This document shows, piece by piece, positions 1 through 7,100 of a stretch of DNA of 10,132 bases. The notes under the pieces are model-generated. The model saw only the letters and a program-made list of their open reading frames with translations, made no database searches and was not told the origin of the DNA. The DNA comes from Chloroflexota bacterium (GTDB taxonomy: Bacteria > Chloroflexota > Anaerolineae > Aggregatilineales > UBA2796). Positions within the stretch are counted from its first letter, which is position 1. Every line of letters starts with the position of its first letter. Made by a program: the position numbers and the translations under genes. The stretch spans positions 1-10,132 of the forward strand of contig RFIM01000020.1 in the NCBI GenBank assembly GCA_003695215.1, read 5' to 3'.

Positions 1-1
1 G

Positions 2-1030
2 ATTTTGCGTCGCACTCAAAAGCCGATTCTGATCGCCGCCAACAAAGCTGATAATGAAGCGCGCCGCACCGATGCCTTTGAATTTTACGCGCTCGGTCTC
101 GGCGAAGCCGTCTATGCGATCAGCGCGCTGCACGGCACAGGCACAGGCGATCTGCTCGATGCAATTGTCGATTCTTTTCAGCAGGCACCTGCTGAAGATT
201 TCGAGGCGCCTGAAGATGACAGCCTGAAGATCGCCATCCTCGGGCGCCCTAACGTTGGCAAAAGCAGCTTGCTCAATCGCTTGCTGGGCCAAGAGCGCGC
301 TATTGTCAGCCCGATCGCTGGCACGACACGCGATGCCATTGATACGCGCTTGACTTGGTCAGGCATGCCCATCACTTTGATTGATACAGCAGGCCTGCGA
401 AGGCGCGGCAGTATCGCGCCTGGTATTGAGAAATTCAGCGTGATCCGCACATTGAGGGCGCTGGAGCGCGCCGATGTGGCGCTTCTGCTGTTGGACGCCA
501 CTGAAGGCGTCACGGCACAGGATACGCACATCGGCGGCATGATCAAGGACGCGCATCGCAGCTGCGTGATCGTCGTCAACAAATGGGATGCCATTGAAAA
601 AGATGAGCATACTATGGACGCGTTCACGCGCATCATCCGCCAGCGCTTCGATTTCATCAGCTACGCGCCGATCTTGTTCATCAGCGCTTTAACTGGCCAG
701 CGCATCCACACAGTGTTGCCAACTGCTGCCCGCGTTCAGGAGGAACGCCTGAGGCGCATTCCGACTAGCGCGTTCAACAAGCTGCTGCGCGAGGCGCTCC
801 TCAAGCATGCGCCGCCTAGCGGCTCTGGCCGCCGCTTGAAGATTTACTACGGCACGCAAGTGCGCGTCAACCCGCCCACCTTCCTGCTCTACATCAACAG
901 CCGCGAGCTACTTCACTTCAGCTATGAACGCTATCTTGAGAATCAGATCAGGGAAGCCTATGGCTTTCTCGGCACGCCGATCCGTCTCAGCTTCCGTGAA
1001 CATCAACGCTCGGACGATGGCTCAGAATAG
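2..1030 (+). CDS. der: Ribosome-assembly GTPase Der (EngA), 5' end outside the window
   Basis: Der is a tandem-GTPase that binds the 50S subunit during its assembly. The reading frame is open at the left edge, so the first GTPase domain is only partly present: its G4 motif NKAD (nt 41-52) and G5-like SAL (nt 122-130) remain, while the P-loop and DTAG of that domain lie upstream. An acidic linker follows. The second GTPase domain is complete: G1 GRPNVGKS (nt 242-265), the G2 threonine in AGTTRD, G3 DTAG (nt 383-394), G4 NKWD (nt 578-589) and G5 SAL. The last ~100 residues are the KH-like domain that contacts rRNA, with the family segment KIYYGTQV. About 340 residues are visible; roughly 100 N-terminal residues of the usual ~440 are missing. 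The TTG at nt 5 is an internal codon, not the start. The stop TAG is one base from the stop of the convergent SH3b gene. Confidence 0.96.
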   Translation: MLRRTQKPILIAANKADNEARRTDAFEFYALGLGEAVYAISALHGTGTGDLLDAIVDSFQQAPAEDFEAPEDDSLKIAILGRPNVGKSSLLNRLLGQERAIVSPIAGTTRDAIDTRLTWSGMPITLIDTAGLRRRGSIAPGIEKFSVIRTLRALERADVALLLLDATEGVTAQDTHIGGMIKDAHRSCVIVVNKWDAIEKDEHTMDAFTRIIRQRFDFISYAPILFISALTGQRIHTVLPTAARVQEERLRRIPTSAFNKLLREALLKHAPPSGSGRRLKIYYGTQVRVNPPTFLLYINSRELLHFSYERYLENQIREAYGFLGTPIRLSFREHQRSDDGSE

Positions 1031-1031
1031 C

Positions 1032-1850
1032 TCAGTGAGTCAAGCCGAACTGTTCTAGGTTGCCGATCACGATCACAAAGCGGCGTAGCACCCAGCCGCG
1101 CCCAAAGTTGCCTGTGATCTCAAGCCAAGCCCCATCGGGCGAGACGCCAACGACATCGTACGAGACGCCCAGGTTTGCACGGCCGATCACAGGTGCGTTT
1201 GGATCGGGCGATTGGCGCACGCGCAAGCGGAAAGTGTTGATCTTGGCGAGCGGCGTGACCGTCAGATCGCTGAACGGCAAGGCGCTCAAGTCGCCTTCTA
1301 CGCGCACAGCCTCGGTCACAACCCAGCCGCGCCTGCCGCGTGGCGTGATGATCTCAACGTGCGTGTTCTGGCTATGCAAGCCGACCACGTCCACCTCATC
1401 GCCGAAGCGCAAGCGATCTACAATGGCGTACTCGACTGCAGGCCCGCGCCGCACATAGACCAAAGCCGAAGTGGCCACAGTGGCGAAGGGCAGAATCTGA
1501 TCGTCTTTGATGGGCAGATTGGAGATATCGGCGTTCGTGCTGACCCAACGCGCATCAATCCAGCCGATGCCGAACGGCGTGATCGCCTCCAGCCACGTGC
1601 CGATTCGATTGCGCCCGATCAGCGGCACGACGCTATCACGCCTCAGCAAGCCTAATGAGCCACCCTTGGCGCGCGGCGCGCGGCGCACATTCAGGCGCTC
1701 TGCCCTGATAATTGCTACGATGCCCGTCTCGCTTTGTGCAGCCAAAGCGGCCTGATGCTCAGCTGAGATAGCATAGCTTGGCATAGGCTGCGCGCCCAGC
1801 AAGCCCAGAAAAATCGCACCGCTCAAAAGAATTGCCGCTAGACGTTTCAT
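1032..1850 (-). CDS. Secreted protein with three bacterial SH3 domains
   Basis: The protein has 272 residues. Residues 1-27 form a signal peptide: Lys/Arg at positions 2-3, a hydrophobic core, and a plausible cleavage after SYA, so it is probably exported. Three SH3b-like units follow, at about residues 44-104, 123-185 and 197-261. Each contains an R-x-x-P turn, a central V-V-G or V-x-L-I-G strand, W-L-E-I or V-E-I-I, and a closing G-W-(I/V). They are spaced about 75-80 residues apart by similar acidic linkers containing S-x-L-P, which indicates internal duplication. SH3b domains commonly bind peptidoglycan or other wall peptides; no catalytic domain accompanies them, so the role is probably structural or sensory (inference). 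The frame extends upstream to nt 1955, but the ATG at 1850 is chosen because it starts the signal peptide and has a GGGAG 11 bases upstream. It is divergent from rmd and convergent with der. Confidence 0.85.
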   Translation of the reverse strand: MKRLAAILLSGAIFLGLLGAQPMPSYAISAEHQAALAAQSETGIVAIIRAERLNVRRAPRAKGGSLGLLRRDSVVPLIGRNRIGTWLEAITPFGIGWIDARWVSTNADISNLPIKDDQILPFATVATSALVYVRRGPAVEYAIVDRLRFGDEVDVVGLHSQNTHVEIITPRGRRGWVVTEAVRVEGDLSALPFSDLTVTPLAKINTFRLRVRQSPDPNAPVIGRANLGVSYDVVGVSPDGAWLEITGNFGRGWVLRRFVIVIGNLEQFGLTH

Positions 1851-1861
1851 GATTCGCACCA

Positions 1862-1866
1862 CTCCC
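1862..1866 (-). promoter_or_regulatory. Ribosome-binding site fixing the start of the SH3b gene
   Basis: On the - strand GGGAG lies 11 bases before the ATG at 1850. It supports the short reading with the signal peptide over the longer ATG at 1955, which would put 35 non-hydrophobic residues in front of the signal sequence. Confidence 0.55.
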
Positions 1867-1889
1867 TGTGCGCAGAGCCAATCAGCTCT

Positions 1890-1918
1890 AGCATAAGTGG
1901 AATCAGCCCATAGCGCAA
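1890..1918 (-). promoter_or_regulatory. Candidate sigma-70-type promoter for the SH3b gene
   Basis: Reading the - strand, TTGCGC (1918-1913), a 17-base spacer and TATGCT (1895-1890) make a plausible -35/-10 pair, with a start near nt 1883 and a leader of about 33 bases. The -35 matches the consensus in three positions and the -10 in four. The heptamer AATCAGC (+ strand) occurs at 1880-1886 and again at 1901-1907, 21 bases apart, flanking the -10. This could be an operator, but both calls are by eye. The rest of the 179-base divergent region holds no recognisable gene. Confidence 0.35.
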
Positions 1919-2010
1919 GCCGATGCGCCGTGCCGCACACTCTTGATCTTTGCATACTTTTCGTTTAAGTTGATCAGCGCCGAGTGCGATACACTTGGTT
2001 GCGCAAGCAT

Positions 2011-2018
2011 AGAAGGGA
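2011..2018 (+). promoter_or_regulatory. Ribosome-binding site supporting the TTG start of rmd
   Basis: AGAAGGGA ends 11 to 12 bases before the TTG at 2030. A TAA in the same frame at 2024-2026 excludes any earlier start, and the Rossmann glycine motif begins seven codons in, so TTG is effectively the only possible start. Confidence 0.5.
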
Positions 2019-2029
2019 AAGCCTAAACC

Positions 2030-2992
2030 TTGAACGTCCTGATCAGCGGTGCAAGCGGCTTCGTCGGCAGGCACCTGCTCACTTACCTGTGTCAGCACAT
2101 GCCACACTTCAGGTTACACGGCACTTTATTTTCCGATTCTGAGCAGCGCGCCGCGCTTGAGGCGCTCGGCTGCCGCTTGTGGGCGCTCGACTTGCGCGAC
2201 GCAGATGCTGTGCGCGATCTCTTGGCGCAAGTGCGCCCTGAGCGCATTTATCACTTGGCAGGGCAGGCTTTTGTGCCGCGCTCGTTCGCAGCGCCCTGGG
2301 AAACACTTGAGGTGAATATCCGCGGCACGCTCAACTTGTTGGAAGCAGCGCGCGCTCTCAAGCTGGAGACGCGCATCCTGGTCGTCAGCTCGGCTGATGT
2401 TTACGGCGCCGCTGCCGCTGATTCCTTGCCGCTGACTGAGAACGCGCCCTTCATCCCTTCCAGCCCGTATAGCGTCAGCAAAATTGCTCAGGACATGCTG
2501 GCATGGCAATACGCGCGAGCCTACGGCATGTACATTGTGCGGGCGCGGCCGTTCAACCACATCGGCACAGGGCAAAGCGCTGACTTCGCTGTGCCGAACT
2601 GGGCCTCGCAGATCGCGGCCATTGAACTCGGTCAGCGTGAGCCCGTTGTCTCGGTCGGGAATTTGGCTGCGGCGCGCGATTTCACTGACGTGCGCGATGT
2701 CGTGCGTGCTTATGCGCTCGCCCTTGAGCGCGGCACCGCCGGGACTGTTTATAACGTCTGCTCAGGCATACCACAGACCATGCAGCACATCTTAGAGACG
2801 CTCATCAACCTGAGTGCAAGGCCGATCGCTGTGCGCGTCGATCCTGAGCGCGTGCGACCGATTGAGATTCCTGTGTTGTACGGCTCATACGCGCGCTTGC
2901 AAGCGGATACAGACTGGCAGCCCCAGATCAGCCTTGTGCAATCGCTGAGCGACGTGCTGAACGAGTGGCGCGCGCGTCTGCGCAGCGCCTGA
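2030..2992 (+). CDS. rmd: GDP-6-deoxy-D-mannose reductase (extended SDR family)
   Basis: This is a 320-residue NAD(P)-dependent sugar-nucleotide reductase. It is predicted to reduce GDP-4-keto-6-deoxy-D-mannose, the product of the Gmd enzyme encoded next, to GDP-D-rhamnose for cell-surface glycans. The N-terminal Rossmann motif is GASGFVG (residues 7-13). The catalytic set is the serine of SSADVYG (near 121) with Y147 and K151 in YSVSK. The substrate half carries RPFNHIGTGQ (173-182), RDFTDVRDVVRAY and VYNVCSG, segments I associate with Rmd. The GDP-fucose synthase (Fcl) pattern around its epimerising Cys/His is not recognised, so D-rhamnose is preferred over L-fucose. Length is normal for the family. 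It begins with TTG, is divergent from the SH3b gene, and is followed 44 bases later by gmd, so the two probably share a transcript. A generic NAD-dependent epimerase is the alternative. Confidence 0.85.
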   Translation: MNVLISGASGFVGRHLLTYLCQHMPHFRLHGTLFSDSEQRAALEALGCRLWALDLRDADAVRDLLAQVRPERIYHLAGQAFVPRSFAAPWETLEVNIRGTLNLLEAARALKLETRILVVSSADVYGAAAADSLPLTENAPFIPSSPYSVSKIAQDMLAWQYARAYGMYIVRARPFNHIGTGQSADFAVPNWASQIAAIELGQREPVVSVGNLAAARDFTDVRDVVRAYALALERGTAGTVYNVCSGIPQTMQHILETLINLSARPIAVRVDPERVRPIEIPVLYGSYARLQADTDWQPQISLVQSLSDVLNEWRARLRSA

Positions 2993-3017
2993 GCTTTCAT
3001 ACGCATCCTTTACAGCT

Positions 3018-3023
3018 GAGGAG
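3018..3023 (+). promoter_or_regulatory. Ribosome-binding site fixing the start of gmd
   Basis: GAGGAG lies 13 bases before the ATG at 3037, a little long but strong. The frame could be extended back to an ATG at 2965 inside rmd, but this would add 24 residues ahead of the Rossmann fold with no family support. Confidence 0.6.
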
Positions 3024-3036
3024 TTCAAACTTTATC

Positions 3037-4014
3037 ATGGCAAAACGTGCGCTTATCACGGGCATCACAGGGCAGGATGGCTCCTACCTGGCCGAATTGC
3101 TGCTGGAGAAAGGCTATGAGGTCTATGGCTTGGTGCGCCGCACTAGCACGCAGCGTTTTTCGCGCATCAGCCACATCCAAGATCACATCCGCCTGATCTC
3201 AGGCGATATGCTCGATCAGACTTCGTTGCAAGAGGCGCTGCGCGAAGCGCAGCCAGATGAGGTCTATAACCTGGCTGCGCAGAGTTTCGTGCAGACTTCA
3301 TGGCGTCAGCCTGTTTTCACAGGCGATGTAACGGCGCTCGGCGTCACGCGCCTGCTGGACGCCATTCGGCACGTCAACCCTGAGATTCGCTTCTATCAAG
3401 CCTCTTCCTCTGAAATTTTTGGCAAAGTGCAGGAAGTGCCACAGCGCGAGACCACGCCGCTCTATCCGCGCAGCCCATACGGCGTAGCGAAGGCTTATGG
3501 GCATTGGATCACGGTCAACTACCGCGAGAGCTACAACATGTATGCCGTCAGCGGCATCCTCTTCAACCATGAGAGCGAGCGGCGCGGCATTGAGTTCGTC
3601 ACCCGCAAGGTCACCTACAATGTGGCGCGCATCAAGCTAGGCATGGCCAAAGAGCTGCGCTTGGGCAATCTAGATGCGCAGCGCGACTGGGGCTTCGCAG
3701 GCGACTACGTGCGCGCCATGTGGCTGATGCTGCAACAACCGACGCCTGATGACTACGTGATCGCCACAGGCGAGACGCACACAGTCCAAAAACTGGTCGA
3801 GACAGCCTTCAGTTACGTCGGGCTGAATTGGCGCGATTACGTGGTGCAAGACCCTGCCTACATGCGCCCTGCCGAGGTCGATCTGCTGGTTGGCGATGCC
3901 AGCAAGGCGCACAAGCAGCTCGGCTGGAAGCCGACCGTCAGCTTCACTGAGCTCGTCTATCGCATGGTCGAGGCGGACTTGAAACTGCTGCGCGATGGCG
4001 GCTCGGAAGATTGA
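3037..4014 (+). CDS. gmd: GDP-mannose 4,6-dehydratase
   Basis: This 325-residue extended-SDR enzyme converts GDP-D-mannose to GDP-4-keto-6-deoxy-D-mannose with a tightly bound NADP(H). The start MAKRALITG leads directly into the cofactor motif GITGQDGSYL (residues 9-18). The characteristic VRR-T-S segment for the NADP phosphate follows at about 33-37. NLAAQSFVQTSW (78-89) is typical of Gmd. The catalytic residues are S125 and E126 in SSSEIFG, and Y148 and K152 in YGVAK. The signature LFNHESERRG (175-184) and RDWGFAGDYVRAMW (216-229) are also present. Only the extended upstream start is rejected; length and motifs are otherwise complete. It lies 44 bases after rmd and supplies that enzyme's substrate, although the gene order is the reverse of the reaction order. 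I see no strong terminator behind it. Confidence 0.95.
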   Translation: MAKRALITGITGQDGSYLAELLLEKGYEVYGLVRRTSTQRFSRISHIQDHIRLISGDMLDQTSLQEALREAQPDEVYNLAAQSFVQTSWRQPVFTGDVTALGVTRLLDAIRHVNPEIRFYQASSSEIFGKVQEVPQRETTPLYPRSPYGVAKAYGHWITVNYRESYNMYAVSGILFNHESERRGIEFVTRKVTYNVARIKLGMAKELRLGNLDAQRDWGFAGDYVRAMWLMLQQPTPDDYVIATGETHTVQKLVETAFSYVGLNWRDYVVQDPAYMRPAEVDLLVGDASKAHKQLGWKPTVSFTELVYRMVEADLKLLRDGGSED

Positions 4015-4060
4015 GGCAGCGCGTTTTTGCTATTCTCTAACAGGCTTCCAACGCCCTACA

Positions 4061-4090
4061 TGCGCTATCACGGCACATTTGTGCTATGAT
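4061..4090 (+). promoter_or_regulatory. Candidate extended -10 promoter with overlapping palindrome, upstream of the sensor gene
   Basis: TGCTATGAT (4082-4090) is a good extended -10 (TGn-TATGAT); no convincing -35 accompanies it. The palindrome GCACA-TT-TGTGC (4073-4084) overlaps its upstream edge. Two related decamers, TGCGCTATCA (4061-4070) and TGTGCTATGA (4080-4089), lie 19 bases apart with eight matches. Downstream in the presumed leader, GTCAG-AAATG-CTGAC (4106-4120) can form a small hairpin. Together these suggest that the sensor/LysM pair has its own regulated promoter separate from rmd-gmd. The interpretation is inference. Confidence 0.4.
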
Positions 4091-4137
4091 CCAAGTTAGG
4101 AATGCGTCAGAAATGCTGACCAATCGAGTCGGTTCGT

Positions 4138-4142
4138 GAGGA
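4138..4142 (+). promoter_or_regulatory. Ribosome-binding site supporting the GTG start of the sensor gene
   Basis: GAGGA lies seven bases before the GTG at 4150, an ideal spacing. It supports GTG as start, which puts the first membrane helix at about residues 14-34. Confidence 0.65.
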
Positions 4143-4149
4143 TAAGACT

Positions 4150-7100
4150 GTGGCGCCCGATCTGCTGACGCTCTTCGCGGAACCATCTGTAGCCCTGCTG
4201 TATTTCATGGCGATGCTCCTGTTGAGCGGCGCAGCCTTTTTCATGGCGCTCGGGCAACGTCTGCGCGGCGCTCAGGAACGCGCAGCAGCTACGTACACAT
4301 GGGCAAGCCTAGGCGTGCTAGCGGCTTGGTTGGCGCTGATGGACGGCGCGCTTGCGGTCTTGATCAGCAGGCAGCCGAGCGCCGCCATCATGCCACCGCT
4401 AGAACGAGCTGTCATGGCATTGGCAGTTATCTTCAGTGGCTACGCCTTTTGGCGCGCTGAGTCCGCATCAGTGTTGCCTGCGGATCACAGCCGCAAGCGC
4501 CGAATCACTGCCTCGGCGCTGCTGCTTTGGGCCCTGCTCGCGATTCTGGCAGCTGCTTATGCCTACACAGCCTATGCCTGGTATACGGCGTTTGAGCCGC
4601 AAGCCGCCTTCAATCAATCGCCACTGGGCATGGCCTGGATGCTCGGCAGCGCAGCGCTGTGCGCGCTCTGGACGCTGCTCTTGCTGCTCAGCTTCCGCCG
4701 CGTGCCTGATGCGCCCTTGAAGCTGCTGTTCTGCCTAGTGCTGTTGGCAGGCTACGGCTACAACGCTTACGGCATATTGAGCCAACAAATTGGCGGCAAT
4801 GAGGTCGGCATCCTACGGCTCGCCTTTCTGATCGCCATGCCGCTGCTGCCTGTGGCGATTTACCGCATGGTGGTCAGGCGTTTGGTGCAATTAGCTGACG
4901 AGCGCGCCGCGCAGGCGGCTGTCTCCACGTTGACCAATATTTCCACGAATTTGCTGGATACTACTGTCGATCGCGAGTCGATGACGCTGCTGAAAGCTAT
5001 CGGCACGATGATCGAGCGCGAGTCGCCTGAGGATTTGCCGCGCCAGATCGCTATTGCGGCCGCTTCTGTGGTCAAGGCGGATATCGCCGCGCTGTTGGTA
5101 GTGGACGATCAAGAATATGCCGATGTTTTAGCGGCCTTTGATGTCGTCCAACAGCGCGCTATTGCGGCCATGGCGCTCAAGCTGGACGAACAGCCAACCT
5201 TGCAACAGGCGCTCAGCTCGCGGCTACAACAGTGCCTCTCAGCCGACCAGAATCTCAACGAGATGGTCGATCTGTATACGCGCCTGGATATCCAGAAGAT
5301 CGGACCTGTCTATTTTCAGCCGCTGACGCGAGAAGGCGATTTGGTCGGCGTGTTAGTTGTGGCTTTGCCGTACACGCAGCGCAATCTGCGCGAGAGCGAA
5401 CGACGGCTGCTGGAGAGCATCGCGCCGGCGGCGGCGCGCTTGTTGCTGATCAGCCGAGAGGCGCAACGCGCACGGCTAGAAGCACAGCGCAATGCAGCGC
5501 AGGCGCTCTTGGAAAGCGCTGATTCTGCTGAACAACCGCTCAGCAGCACGGCCTCAGTGCGCGCTGAGATGCAGGCGAGCCTTGAGCTGGCGCGCAACCA
5601 GATTAACGAGCTCAGTGCGCTCGTCCGTGAGCTACAAATTGAGCTGGATTACGAGCGCAGCCGCATCGCTGAGATCGTAGCCGACGATCCTGAAGGGCTC
5701 TCGATCTCGCAGCGCATTGAGAAAATGGCGACCGAGCGGCGTCGCCTTGAAGCAGAGCGTGAGCAGCTGGTGCAAGCCCTGCAAGAAGCCCAGGCGCAGC
5801 TAGCCAGTGCCAGTGGCAGCGATGATGAGATGCTGCGCACAGTCGTGCGCGTCCTGCAACAAGAGCGCGACGATCTCTTGGCGCAAAAGGAGATGCTGGA
5901 ACGCCAATTGATCGAGATTCGCAAGGGCGGCAATACGGCGCCTGCCATGCTGCGCGATCTGCTGATGCGCCAAAGCGAAGAGCGCGCTCGCCTTGAGGCT
6001 GAACGCGATCAGCTGCGCGCACAACTGACCGATGTGGAAGCGCAATTGCGCGCGCTGGGCATCGAAGGCGGCACTAGCGCCTTGCTGACTACGCTAGCAA
6101 GCCTGACCGATGAGCGCAGCCGCTACAAAGCACAGGCTGAGCGCGCCGCACAAGAGCGCGATACCTTGCGCGCCGAATTGCAGCGCATGCGCGATCTGAT
6201 CGCCACGGCTGAAGAGCGCGAAGCCAAGATCGCGGCGCTGGAGAACGAGTTGCGCCGCTTAGCAGGCGACCGCGAAGCACTTGCGCGTCAACGCGACTCG
6301 TTGCGCCAAGATCGTGAAGCCACTCAGAGCGAACGCGAACAATGGGAAGCGCTGCGCACGCGCATGGTCGCTGAGATGTCGGCCTTGCAACAAGACCTTG
6401 AAGCGGCGCTCTACAATTACAAACGCGCTGCAGCCGAGCGCGATAAGCTGAAGGAACAGATGGCGGCGCTGCAAAACGAGCGCGATAAGTTGACGGCAAG
6501 CTATGCGGCGCTGCAAAATGAGCGCGATCAGCTCCTGGCGCGCTTGGAAGGCAATCGCGAGGTGCTGCAGCAGCTGGGCGCTGAAGGCATCGGCACGCTC
6601 AAGACCATGATCGACGATCTGACCGAAGAGCGCAGCGAGCTTGAGCATCAACTGCTACGCGCTCAGAATCAAATTCAGCAGCTGCGCGAGCAGCTGGATG
6701 AAGCGCGCCGCAAACTCAACGCCGCCAAGCAAGCGCCGCCAAGCGCCGCTCACGCTGAGACGCTTGAAGTGCTGCTGAGCATGGCGCAAGAGCTGCGCAC
6801 GCCGCTCGGCGCCATCACAGCGTACGTTGATCTCTTGCTCAATGAATCAGTCGGCTTGCTGGGCGACTTGCAGCGCCAATTCCTGCTGCGCGTCAAAGCT
6901 AACGCTGAGCGCCTGGCCACGCTGATCGAAGAATTCGTGCGCGTCGTGGCCATTGATAGCGGTCAGGTCAAGCTGCACATGGCGCAACTCGACCTGAGCG
7001 AAGTGATCGATGACGCTATCACAGCCACGCAGACGCAATTTCTGGAAAAAGGCATCACCCTGCGCCTGAATCTGCCCAATCAGCTGCCGCCTGTGCAAGG

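Noticed and set aside
1851..1955. Longer start for the SH3b protein at 1955
   Set aside because: It would bury the signal peptide behind 35 residues; the ATG at 1850 has a ribosome-binding site and the candidate promoter lies inside the extension.
1943..1995. Promoter for rmd (TTGATC with TTTAAG, or TTGATC with TACACT)
   Set aside because: The spacers are 14-16 bases with poor -10 matches. A promoter must lie in this gap, but I cannot place it.
2126..2575. Overlapping - strand open frame in rmd, and similar antisense frames in der, gmd, the sensor and transporter genes
   Set aside because: High-GC codon bias leaves antisense frames open; none has a ribosome-binding site, recognisable domain or independent room.
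2965..3036. Longer start for gmd overlapping the end of rmd
   Set aside because: The ATG at 3037 has GAGGAG upstream and begins directly before the Rossmann motif as in the family.
3987..4028. Possible intrinsic terminator after gmd (GCTGC/GCAGC then gcgTTTTT)
   Set aside because: Only a 5-bp stem with a 24-base loop, and three bases between stem and T-run; too weak to call.
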